DNA from: Sphingomonadales bacterium
Lineage (GTDB): Bacteria; Pseudomonadota; Alphaproteobacteria; Sphingomonadales; Sphingomonadaceae
Direction of reading: 5' to 3'
DNA: 9,021 nucleotides
NCBI GenBank assembly: GCA_020200935.1
Contig: JAIVHR010000168.1
Location: 1-9,021, forward strand
Part shown: piece after piece, positions 1 through 6,040 of the stretch
Numbering within the stretch: the stretch's first letter is position 1
Layout of the letters: every line of letters begins with the position of its first letter
Made by a program: the position numbers and the translations under genes
The notes under the pieces: model-generated
Seen by the model: only the letters and a program-made list of their open reading frames with translations
Databases searched by the model: none
What the model was told of the DNA's origin: nothing

Positions 1-180
1 TTCGCGGCGCCGGATCGGCGATCACCTGCTGCTGGCGGGAGTGTTGGCGGCGGCGGTGGCTCGGCGGCGCTGCTGCTCTATCTGCTCGAATCGCCACTCT
101 TCGCGGCAGGCTTCGCCACGCTCTTCCTGCTGGTCAGCGCGGCGGCGTTGATCTTCGCGCGCTTCCGCCCGCGCATTTCG
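1..180 (+). other. Possible frame-broken end of a membrane-protein gene, antisense to the DUF2062 tail
   Basis: From base 2 the second forward frame reads [19 protein letters not shown], with GC-rich third positions. Around bases 55-62 the plausible reading moves to the first frame and continues as two hydrophobic runs ([18 protein letters not shown], then [20 protein letters not shown]), which look like two membrane helices followed by a basic stop-transfer end. One missing base near the GGCGGCGGTGGCT run would join the two pieces. The first frame stays open to the TAG at 430-432, deep inside the conserved part of the opposite DUF2062 gene, so its true end is unclear. It may be the C-terminal end of a transporter or another membrane protein entering from the left, or chance open frame in GC-rich DNA. 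I cannot name a family. Confidence 0.25.
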
Positions 181-780
181 GCGTCGGAGGGGGCCTCGCC
201 CGACCGGGCGCTGCTCCCCGGCCGCATTCCAGCGTCGCCGCCAGCGCTGACCGACCTTGAATCGCCAGAAGGCCTTGACCGCGAAATAGGTGACGATCGA
301 CGATCCCAGCGCGATGATCAGCAGCCCGCCGACCATCGCCGGCGCGGCGTCCGAGGCGAGCCAGTTCAGCCACTGGCCGACCCCCGCCCCTTCCTCGACC
401 ATGCGTTTGAAGCGCGTCGGATCGGCCTCTAGGCCGAATACGTCGTTGCCGACGAACACCGCGGCAATCAGGATGAAGGGCGTGGTAAAGGGATTGCTGG
501 CGAAGGTCGCCGCCGCCGCCACCGGGATGTTGGCGCGGAAGGGCAGCGCCATCAGCGCCGAGACGACGATCTGCAGCCCGGGAATCATCACGAAAATGCC
601 GACCACCATGCCGAGCGCCGCGCCGCGCGGCACCGATCGGCGGGTGAAGCGCCAGAGGTCGCTGCGCAGCACCCGGTTGGCGAAGGGCCGGACGAAGCGG
701 TTGCGCGCCAGCTGCTCGCGGGTCGGCGAATGCCGCCGGATCCAGCGCACGAAGGGCCCGGACTCGCCGCGCCTAGCCAT
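22..780 (-). CDS. DUF2062 domain-containing membrane protein
   Basis: A 252-residue inner-membrane protein of the DUF2062 family, whose biochemical function is not established. The N-terminus (1-50) is basic and ends in a typical family stretch, [15 protein letters not shown]. Hydrophobic segments lie at about 53-80, 84-112 and 147-172, with the family's NPFTTP motif at 96-101 between the first two. The start ATG at 780 overlaps the end of smpB by 8 bases (ATGGCTAG holds both the start and the smpB stop), so translation is probably coupled. The domain ends near residue 183. The following 70 residues are Arg/Gln/Glu-rich, look unlike a folded domain and lie opposite a hydrophobic forward reading. 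The native protein may therefore be shorter, with the tail produced by an overlap or a frame error. Family assignment is firm; the C-terminal third is doubtful. Confidence 0.85.
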   Translation of the reverse strand: MARRGESGPFVRWIRRHSPTREQLARNRFVRPFANRVLRSDLWRFTRRSVPRGAALGMVVGIFVMIPGLQIVVSALMALPFRANIPVAAAATFASNPFTTPFILIAAVFVGNDVFGLEADPTRFKRMVEEGAGVGQWLNWLASDAAPAMVGGLLIIALGSSIVTYFAVKAFWRFKVGQRWRRRWNAAGEQRPVGRGPLRRRNARAEAREDQRRRADQQEERGEACREEWRFEQIEQQRRRATAAANTPASSR

Positions 781-1255
781 GCTTCTTCAGCAGCCTCTGC
801 TGCTCGCGCTGCCAATCGCGATTCTTTTCGGTTTCGCGCTTGTCATGCTGCTTCTTGCCCTTGGCCAGCGCGATCTCGACCTTCGCGCGCCCGCGCGAAT
901 TGAAATAGATCGAGAGCGGCACGATGGTCATGCCCTGGCGGTGGACCGCGCCATGCAGCTTGTTGATCTCGCGCGCATGGAGCAGCAATTTGCGCTTGCG
1001 CCGCGGATCGTGATTGTGCCGGTTGCCATGGCTGAATTCGGGGATGTTGGCGTTGATCAGCCAGACCTCACCTTCCTCGACATCGGCATAGCTCTCGGCG
1101 ATCGAGCCCTCGCCGAAGCGCAGCGCCTTGACCTCGGTGCCCTGCAGCTGGATCCCGGCCTCGAACTTGTCCTCGACATGATAATCATAGCGCGCCTTCC
1201 GGTTCTCGGCGGCGATTTTGGCCTTGTCGAAAGTGGCGGGCTTGGGGCGGGACAT
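773..1255 (-). CDS. smpB: SsrA-binding protein SmpB
   Basis: SmpB binds tmRNA (SsrA) and brings it to ribosomes stalled on broken messages, so that the peptide is tagged for degradation and the ribosome is freed. At 160 residues it has the normal family length. Visible hallmarks are ENRKARYDY (17-25), the [13 protein letters not shown] stretch (34-46), [11 protein letters not shown] (83-93), [11 protein letters not shown] (108-118) and the basic tail [19 protein letters not shown] (133-151), which in the family enters the decoding centre and mRNA channel. I chose ATG 1255 (MSRPKPATF) because it matches the usual SmpB N-terminus. ATGs at 1264 and 1267 and a longer frame to 1327 are in phase, but no clear Shine-Dalgarno distinguishes them. 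A 96-base gap separates it from the unknown gene upstream, and DUF2062 follows with an overlap. The tmRNA gene is not in this window. Confidence 0.96.
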   Translation of the reverse strand: MSRPKPATFDKAKIAAENRKARYDYHVEDKFEAGIQLQGTEVKALRFGEGSIAESYADVEEGEVWLINANIPEFSHGNRHNHDPRRKRKLLLHAREINKLHGAVHRQGMTIVPLSIYFNSRGRAKVEIALAKGKKQHDKRETEKNRDWQREQQRLLKKHG

Positions 1256-1351
1256 GGCGGCCATCATATCGGGAAAGCCGGGCGAAAAAGAAAGGCCGCC
1301 CCGGATGTCTGATGTGATTGGTCGCAAGGCTTGCGTTTTCGGACGCGGGTA

Positions 1352-2224
1352 TCAGGGTTCGTTGCGCGAGACCAATCGCCTTTCGACCGTTTCGTGGAAG
1401 TTACGGCTTTCACTTTCGCCATCCGGTTTTCGTATCACGAGGTGCATTTCCCTGGTCCGTCGCCATACCCGGCCCTCAGAATTGGTCTCATAGGTCACGT
1501 TGATCGTCCCCGAATATTCGGTGTCGGACAAAGCCTCCCGTTCTGCTTCCAAGCGCGGTGACTCGCCCATAATCTGTGTTGTGACGGCATTGGCTTCGGC
1601 TTCACTGAGACGCATAACGGCGGGGTCGATCGGCATCTCCGCCGCATAGATGGCGCCCGGATCTGTATCAGTTTTGCTGAAAGGCGCCGAATGTAACGCA
1701 TGCGGGTCGCGATACGGAACGCCTTCGGCGAGCGGGCCAGGCCTCAGATCAAATCTTTCGAGACCCTCGAGAATCGATTGAGGGTCGCATTCGATCTTGA
1801 AAGCGTTCCATGTAAAGTACCAATGATCGCAGGCCTCTCGCGTCAGACCGCTAGCTTCCAGCCACGCAGCGACCCGTGTTTCGAGCTCGGCCACATTGAG
1901 AAGTTGCACCGGTCCGTCGGGCGGATCAAATACGCGCACGGGAAATTGCCAGACACGCGCCCGGTCTTCGGCCGGTATTTCCGGCGGCATGTCGTATTCA
2001 AGCACTACCCCATCATCGCGAATCGCGACAATACGCTCGTAGATCACGTCTCGGCCGCGCGAACTCCAATGAGTCATGTCCGCTTCCGACTGGGAGGATT
2101 CCTCATGTTCTAGCGTGATCTCATAGACATCGCCGACCTGCTCACCTGGCTGAATCGATTGCGCCATTGTGGCTGGGGTCACCAACCAAATGGCTGCCAT
2201 GGCAGACAAATGGAAAAAGGACAT
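1352..2224 (-). CDS. Exported hypothetical protein between dapA and smpB
   Basis: I do not recognise a family. From ATG 2224 the product is 290 residues. It begins with a probable Sec signal peptide (MSFFHLSAMAAIWLVTPATMA), cleaved before QS, so it is likely periplasmic. After that there are no further membrane segments. The mature part is acidic and soluble, with strand-like stretches near both ends (VYEITLEHEE near the N-terminus, GTINVTYETN and EMHLVIRKPDG near the C-terminus). A central region, WYFTWNAFKIECDP, is flanked by the only two cysteines visible (132 and 146), a possible disulfide in the periplasm. An in-frame TTG at 2242 with a stronger ribosome site is an alternative start. The gene begins 43 bases after the dapA stop and points the same way, so cotranscription is likely. 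Its GC content is visibly lower than that of its neighbours (three sampled 60-base lines: 48%, 53%, 60%, against 72% and 80% for two lines in slt). That could mean later acquisition. Confidence 0.8.
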   Translation of the reverse strand: MSFFHLSAMAAIWLVTPATMAQSIQPGEQVGDVYEITLEHEESSQSEADMTHWSSRGRDVIYERIVAIRDDGVVLEYDMPPEIPAEDRARVWQFPVRVFDPPDGPVQLLNVAELETRVAAWLEASGLTREACDHWYFTWNAFKIECDPQSILEGLERFDLRPGPLAEGVPYRDPHALHSAPFSKTDTDPGAIYAAEMPIDPAVMRLSEAEANAVTTQIMGESPRLEAEREALSDTEYSGTINVTYETNSEGRVWRRTREMHLVIRKPDGESESRNFHETVERRLVSRNEP

Positions 2225-2242
2225 CTCTTCGCTCCGCGCCAA

Positions 2243-2255
2243 AATGAATTCCTCC
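2243..2255 (-). promoter_or_regulatory. Strong Shine-Dalgarno competing for the start of the unknown exported protein
   Basis: GGAGG at 2255-2251 (minus strand) lies 8 bases before an in-frame TTG at 2242-2240. This is ideal spacing and would add MARSEE to the product. The ATG at 2224 has its own weaker GGAG (2235-2232) with 7-base spacing. Codon preference and the cleaner signal peptide favour ATG; ribosome-site strength favours TTG. Both may be used. Confidence 0.45.
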
Positions 2256-2267
2256 GAGGGAATTTTC

Positions 2268-3143
2268 TCAAATCAATCCGGCATGCGCCAGCGCCGCATC
2301 GACCGCCTGCTGGGCCTCTTCCGACGGCCAGGTCATCGGGAGTCGGAGTTCGCCGGGGAAGCCGGTGCGGACCTTGGTCAGCGCGTATTTGACTGGGCCT
2401 GGAGAGGCATCGGCGAAAAGTGCCGTGTGGAGCGGGAAGAGCCGGTCGTGGAGCACCAGCGCCTCGCCATAATCGCCGATTGCGCAGGCGGCCTGGAAGT
2501 CGGCGCAAAGCCTGGGCGCAGCATTGGCGGTGACCGAGATGCATCCGACGCCGCCCATCGCATTGAAGGGCAGCGCGAGATCATCATTGCCCGAAAGCTG
2601 GCAAAATTCCTCGCCGCAGGCGACGCGATGCCGGCTGACCCGCGCGAGATCGCCGGTCGCGTCCTTGATACCGACGATCGACGGGAACTTGCCGAGCCGG
2701 GCGACGGTCTCGACCGAAATGTCGGTGACGGTGCGCGAGGGCACGTTGTAGAGCACGATCGGCAGGCTCGAGGCGCCGGCCAGCGCCTCGAAATGGCGAT
2801 AGATACCGTCCTGATTGGGCCGATTGTAATAGGGCGGCACGAACAGCGCGGCATCGGCGCCCACTTCCTCGGCCTTTTGCAGATTGCGGATTGCGACGCG
2901 GGTATCGTTCGATCCGCAACCGGCGATCACCGGCACGCGCCCCGCCGCCTGATCGACGCAGACGCGGACGACCTCGAAATGCTCGTCGAAATCGAGCGTC
3001 GCCGCCTCGCCGGTGGTGCCGCAGGGAACCAGCGCCTTGCTGCCTTCCTCGATCTGCCAGTCGATCAGCGACCGATAGGCGTCCTCGGCGAACGATCCGT
3101 CGCGAAATGGCGTCACCAGAGCGGGAATTGAACCGTCGAACAT
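2268..3143 (-). CDS. dapA: 4-hydroxy-tetrahydrodipicolinate synthase DapA
   Basis: DapA condenses pyruvate with L-aspartate-4-semialdehyde, the committed step to diaminopimelate and lysine in the cytoplasm. The protein is 291 residues, the normal length, and forms a single (beta/alpha)8 barrel. The catalytic set is visible: the Schiff-base lysine K160 in GIKDATGDL, the T43-T44 pair in CGTTGE, Y106 in FVPPYYNRP, Y132 in VLYNVPSRT and R137 for the carboxylate. Each is one position before its E. coli counterpart. The substrate-side SGNDDLALPFNAMGG stretch is also present. ATG 3143 is chosen because AAGGAG (3155-3150) sits 6 bases upstream; a longer in-frame reading to 3179 lacks this support. 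It is the first gene of the leftward cluster and is divergent from the lytic transglycosylase. No riboswitch or attenuator-like structure was seen in the 92-base leader region. Confidence 0.97.
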   Translation of the reverse strand: MFDGSIPALVTPFRDGSFAEDAYRSLIDWQIEEGSKALVPCGTTGEAATLDFDEHFEVVRVCVDQAAGRVPVIAGCGSNDTRVAIRNLQKAEEVGADAALFVPPYYNRPNQDGIYRHFEALAGASSLPIVLYNVPSRTVTDISVETVARLGKFPSIVGIKDATGDLARVSRHRVACGEEFCQLSGNDDLALPFNAMGGVGCISVTANAAPRLCADFQAACAIGDYGEALVLHDRLFPLHTALFADASPGPVKYALTKVRTGFPGELRLPMTWPSEEAQQAVDAALAHAGLI

Positions 3144-3235
3144 GGAATTCTCCTTCCCCCGCGGCAGCTTGCCCTGCATATGGGCGGCACGGAAACCGGC
3201 GCCGTTCAGCGCCTGATAAGGATCGACCGCACACC
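3144..3235. promoter_or_regulatory. Divergent intergenic region dapA / slt
   Basis: These 92 bases must hold the start signals for both the dapA cluster (leftward) and the lytic transglycosylase (rightward), unless promoters lie inside the coding regions. The dapA ribosome site AAGGAG is at 3155-3150. For slt an AAGGA lies at 3218-3222, about 13 bases before the ATG, so it is weakly placed. I could not identify convincing -35/-10 pairs on either strand. Confidence 0.5.
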
Positions 3236-5233
3236 ATGTCCAGCATGTACAAGTATCTTCTTGCCGCCCTCGCCCTCGGCAGCGCCTCTTGCGCCGCCGC
3301 CCAGGACCTGACCCGCGAACAGCGCGCCTGGTATGCGAACCGGCTCGGCGTTTCGGGCGGCGCGGTGGGTTCGGTGCCGCAGTCGGACCAGCTCGGCGAG
3401 GCGCTGCTGCAATGGCGGCGGTTGCAGCAGAGCGACAACCTCCCCTTCAACGATTATGCGCGCTTCCTCGTCTCGCATCCCGACTGGCCGGGCGCCGACC
3501 GGATGCGCCGCATCGCCGAGCAGCAGATCGATCCGCAAAGCTATTCGCCGGCATCCTTGGTCGCCTATTTCGAGCGCAATCCGCCGGTCACCGCCTCGGG
3601 CGCGCTGCGCTATGCCGAGGCGCTGGCCGCGAGCGGGCGGCAGGACGAAGCCAATCGCTGGGCGCGCGAGGCATGGCGCAAGGGTGCCTTCCGTTCCGAC
3701 AGCGCCTCGAGCGACGAAGCATTGGTGCTGACCCGCTTCGGCTCGGCGCTGAGCACCGAGGATCACGACACCCGTTTCGATCGGCTGCTCTGGCTGGGCG
3801 ACACTTCGGCGGCGGGACGCGTGCTTTCGCTCACCTCGCCGGCTCGGCGCGACGCCAATTCGGCACGGCTGCGGCTGGCGCTCGGATCCGATTCGCAGGC
3901 CGGCGGCGCCGCGCTCGCCGATGCCGGCTATGTCGCCGCGCGTGCCGCGTGGCTGCGCAACAACAACCGTTCCGCCGAAGCGCGCCAGCTGCTCGCCACC
4001 CGCCCGGCGCTGCAAACGCGGCCGAGCGAGCCCGAGGAATGGTATGAGGTGCTGCTGACCAACGCCCGTGCCGCGGCCAACGACCGGCAGTGGAGTTACG
4101 CCTATCAGATCGCCAGCAAGGTCGATGATGCCTTCCCCGCCGGCACCGACATCAGCGCACAGCCGCTCGGCGTGCGCGACGATTATACGAGCCTGGTCTG
4201 GCTCGCCGGCACGACGGCGCTCTGGGAGCAGCGCCAGCCCGCCGAGGCGATCGGCATGTTCGAGCGTTACGCAACCGCCGCGCGGACCCCGCAGACCCGC
4301 TCGAAGGGCTTTTACTGGGCCGGTCGCTCGGCGGAGGCCGCCGGCCGGCGCGACGACGCCAATCGATATTACGAACAGGCGGCCGAATATTACGATTATT
4401 TCTACGGCCAGCTCGCGCATGAAAGGCTGCGGCGCGAATTGCGGGTGCCGGCCGCCAGCGCTCCGGCGATCAGCGATACCGCGCAACGCGCCTTTTACGA
4501 GCGCGACCTGGTTCGCGCCATCCGGATGCTCGGCCAGCTCGGCGCTTGGGAGCATCAGAGCGCTTTCCTGCGCGAGCTCTCCGCTCAGATCCGCACCGAC
4601 GAGGAGCACCAGCTCGCCGCGCACCTCGCGGCGCGCGTCGGCCGGCCCGACCTCGCCGTGATGACCCATCGCAGCGCCCGGGTGAACGGCTATGACGCGA
4701 CGAGCTACGGCTATCCGACGGTGCCGCTGCCCGAGGGTTCCGAGCCCTATTTTGCGCTCGTCCACGCCATCATGCGCCAGGAAAGCCAGTTCGATTCGCG
4801 CGCCGTGAGCCACGCCAATGCGCGCGGGCTGATGCAATTCATTCCATCGACCGCGCAGGAAGTCTCGCGCCAGCTCGGACTGCCCTACAGCCAGTCGCGG
4901 CTGACCAGCGACCCGCAATATAACATCCGCCTCGGCACCCAATATATCCGGCAGCTTTACGGCCGGTACAACAATCTCGTGCTTGCCGCGGCGGCCTATA
5001 ATGCGGGCGGCGGTAATGTGAATCGCTGGATCCGCGAGAATGGCGATCCGCGGCAGGGCAATGTCGACATCCTGCAGTGGATCGAGGAGATCCCCTATTA
5101 CGAGACCAAGAATTACGTCCAGCGGGTGCTCGAGAATGCGGTGATGTACGATCTGCTCCATCCGAGCCGTGCCTATATCCGCAGCCCCGACAACCGCCTG
5201 TCGCGCTATCTGGGGAAATCCACGCCGGGTTAG
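3236..5233 (+). CDS. slt: Soluble lytic murein transglycosylase, Slt70 type
   Basis: A periplasmic enzyme that cleaves the MurNAc-GlcNAc bond of peptidoglycan to leave 1,6-anhydroMurNAc ends, used in wall turnover and remodelling. From ATG 3236 it is 665 residues, close to E. coli Slt70. A signal peptide (1 to about 22) ends ASCAAA before QDL. C19 lacks a proper lipobox because position -3 is not Leu/Val/Ile, so it is probably not a lipoprotein. Residues about 25-480 are Ala-rich helical repeats, with the family's FYWAGRSAEAAG and YDYFYGQLA (386-394) stretches that form the superhelical ring. The C-terminal SLT (goose-lysozyme-like) domain shows catalytic E516 in RQESQF, GLMQ at 531-534, AAYNAG at 586-591 and a YYETKNYVQRVL end. 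Another in-frame ATG at 3245 is an alternative start. It diverges from dapA; an inverted-repeat element begins 25 bases after its stop. Confidence 0.95.
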   Translation: MSSMYKYLLAALALGSASCAAAQDLTREQRAWYANRLGVSGGAVGSVPQSDQLGEALLQWRRLQQSDNLPFNDYARFLVSHPDWPGADRMRRIAEQQIDPQSYSPASLVAYFERNPPVTASGALRYAEALAASGRQDEANRWAREAWRKGAFRSDSASSDEALVLTRFGSALSTEDHDTRFDRLLWLGDTSAAGRVLSLTSPARRDANSARLRLALGSDSQAGGAALADAGYVAARAAWLRNNNRSAEARQLLATRPALQTRPSEPEEWYEVLLTNARAAANDRQWSYAYQIASKVDDAFPAGTDISAQPLGVRDDYTSLVWLAGTTALWEQRQPAEAIGMFERYATAARTPQTRSKGFYWAGRSAEAAGRRDDANRYYEQAAEYYDYFYGQLAHERLRRELRVPAASAPAISDTAQRAFYERDLVRAIRMLGQLGAWEHQSAFLRELSAQIRTDEEHQLAAHLAARVGRPDLAVMTHRSARVNGYDATSYGYPTVPLPEGSEPYFALVHAIMRQESQFDSRAVSHANARGLMQFIPSTAQEVSRQLGLPYSQSRLTSDPQYNIRLGTQYIRQLYGRYNNLVLAAAAYNAGGGNVNRWIRENGDPRQGNVDILQWIEEIPYYETKNYVQRVLENAVMYDLLHPSRAYIRSPDNRLSRYLGKSTPG

Positions 5234-5258
5234 CTTACGCAGTAGCCGTCGCACTGTT

Positions 5259-5365
5259 CGTCATTGCGAGGAGCCGAAGGCGACGCGGCAATCCAGTTCG
5301 GGGGTTGCCGGTAGCAAGATCCGGCGGGACTGGATTGCTTCGTCGCTACGCTCCTCGCAATGACG
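5259..5365. repeat. Palindromic interspersed repeat, family A (CGTCATTGCGAGGAGC...)
   Basis: A long imperfect inverted repeat of 107 bases. The left arm, 5259-5297, runs from CGTCATTGCGAGGAGC to GCAATCCAGT. The right arm, 5329-5365, runs from ACTGGATTGCTTCG to CTCCTCGCAATGACG, and its reverse complement matches the left arm almost base for base with a few small indels. The 31-base centre is CGGGGGTTGCC to CGGCGGG. The arms resemble a motif repeated between genes in sphingomonads and other proteobacteria (recognition only). It has no coding content, lies between slt and greB, and in RNA would fold into a very stable hairpin. No T-tract follows, so it is not a classical terminator. Confidence 0.85.
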
Positions 5366-5400
5366 CCCATGTTTCTGCAGTTTCAGCCGGGGATCGATAG

Positions 5401-5901
5401 ATGACCGCGCCTCCCAACTATATCACCGCAGCCGGCTTCGCGGCGCTCAAGGCCGAGTATGAGCGGCTGTTCGCGACCGACCGGCCCGAGATCGTCGAGA
5501 CGATCGCCTGGGCGGCGGCGAATGGCGATCGGAGCGAGAATGGCGATTATATTTACGGCCGCAAGAAGCTCCGCGAGATCGACCGGCGGCTTGGCTTTCT
5601 CTCGCGCCGGATGAAGGCCGCGCAGATTATCGATCCGGCGCAGCAGGAGGATCGCGGCCAGGTCCGTTTCGGCGCGACGGTCGAGATCGCCGACGAGGAG
5701 AATGCGCGGCTGACGGTGACCCTGGTCGGCGAGGACGAGGCCGATGCCGGCGCCGGGCGGATCAGCTGGCGCTCGCCGCTCGCCAACGCGCTCAAGGGCG
5801 CGCGCGTCGGCGATGTCCGCACGGTCCGGCTACCGGCCGGCGAGCGGGAATATGAGGTTGTCGCGATTAGATACCCCTCTCCCACGGGGAGAGGGCTATG
5901 A
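5401..5901 (+). CDS. greB: Transcription elongation factor GreB
   Basis: GreB enters the secondary channel of backtracked RNA polymerase and stimulates cleavage of the extruded RNA 3' end so that elongation resumes. The N-terminal coiled-coil finger (about 8-80) carries the tip motif AANGDRSENGDYIYG, with the acidic residues D43 and E46 that in the family chelate the catalytic Mg2+. The fingerprint RRLGFLSRRM follows. The C-terminal FKBP-like domain (about 87-158) ends ISWRSPLANAL, GARVGDVRTV and EYEVVAIRY. The WAAANGDRSENGDYIYG form points to GreB rather than GreA. The ATG at 5401 follows GGGGA at a 7-base distance. The last 8 residues (PSPTGRGL) and the stop codon are encoded by the left hairpin of a repeat element, so the native C-terminus has probably been replaced. 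Only 35 bases separate the start from another repeat upstream, leaving little room for a promoter of its own. Confidence 0.93.
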   Translation: MTAPPNYITAAGFAALKAEYERLFATDRPEIVETIAWAAANGDRSENGDYIYGRKKLREIDRRLGFLSRRMKAAQIIDPAQQEDRGQVRFGATVEIADEENARLTVTLVGEDEADAGAGRISWRSPLANALKGARVGDVRTVRLPAGEREYEVVAIRYPSPTGRGL

Positions 5902-6039
5902 GCTCTTGGCGACGAAGGAGCTTAGAGCTCGCTGGGTGAGGGGTTCCGGCATCTCGATAGCGCGGAGCCCCTCATCCAACTCCGCCTAATTTCGCTGCGC
6001 TCAATAAGGCTTCGTATCCTTCTCCCCCATGGGAGAAGG
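5876..6039. repeat. Palindromic interspersed repeat, family B (CCTCTCCCACGGGGAGAGG...)
   Basis: A 164-base inverted-repeat element between the convergent greB and lipoprotein genes. Each arm is about 75 bases and starts with its own hairpin: 8 base pairs at 5876-5894 (CCTCTCCC / GGGAGAGG) and 9 base pairs at 6018-6039 (CCTTCTCCC / GGGAGAAGG). The inner arms pair imperfectly (GAGGGGTTCC near 5940 with GGAGCCCCTC near 5964). The left hairpin lies inside greB and encodes its last residues; the right hairpin ends one base before the lipoprotein stop codon. The hairpins could act as a two-way transcription end, although neither has a T-tract. Similar CTCTCCC...GGGAGAG repeats are, to my knowledge, frequent between genes in proteobacteria. 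Confidence 0.8.
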
Positions 6040-6040
6040 T

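Noticed and set aside
290..1312. Long forward open frame of 340 codons across DUF2062 and smpB
   Set aside because: It is antisense to two recognisable genes with family motifs and has no recognisable domain. It is a shadow frame of GC-rich DNA.
1323..1339. CGCAAG-G-CTTGCG palindrome followed by TTTT on the forward strand, resembling a small terminator
   Set aside because: No forward gene reads into it, the loop is one base so the real stem is shorter, and on the minus strand, where the unknown gene ends 16 bases earlier, no T-tract follows.
2169..3131. Forward open frame of 320 codons over dapA
   Set aside because: Antisense to a complete DapA with all catalytic residues. The content is a mirror of the dapA codons.
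3293..3295. Cys19 of the transglycosylase as a lipoprotein attachment site
   Set aside because: The preceding residues are Ser-Ala-Ser, without the Leu/Val/Ile needed at -3. A type I signal peptide ending in AAA fits better.
3206..5254. Reverse open frame of 682 codons over the lytic transglycosylase
   Set aside because: The forward strand has a signal peptide and a full SLT domain. The reverse reading lacks domain features and follows from the high GC.
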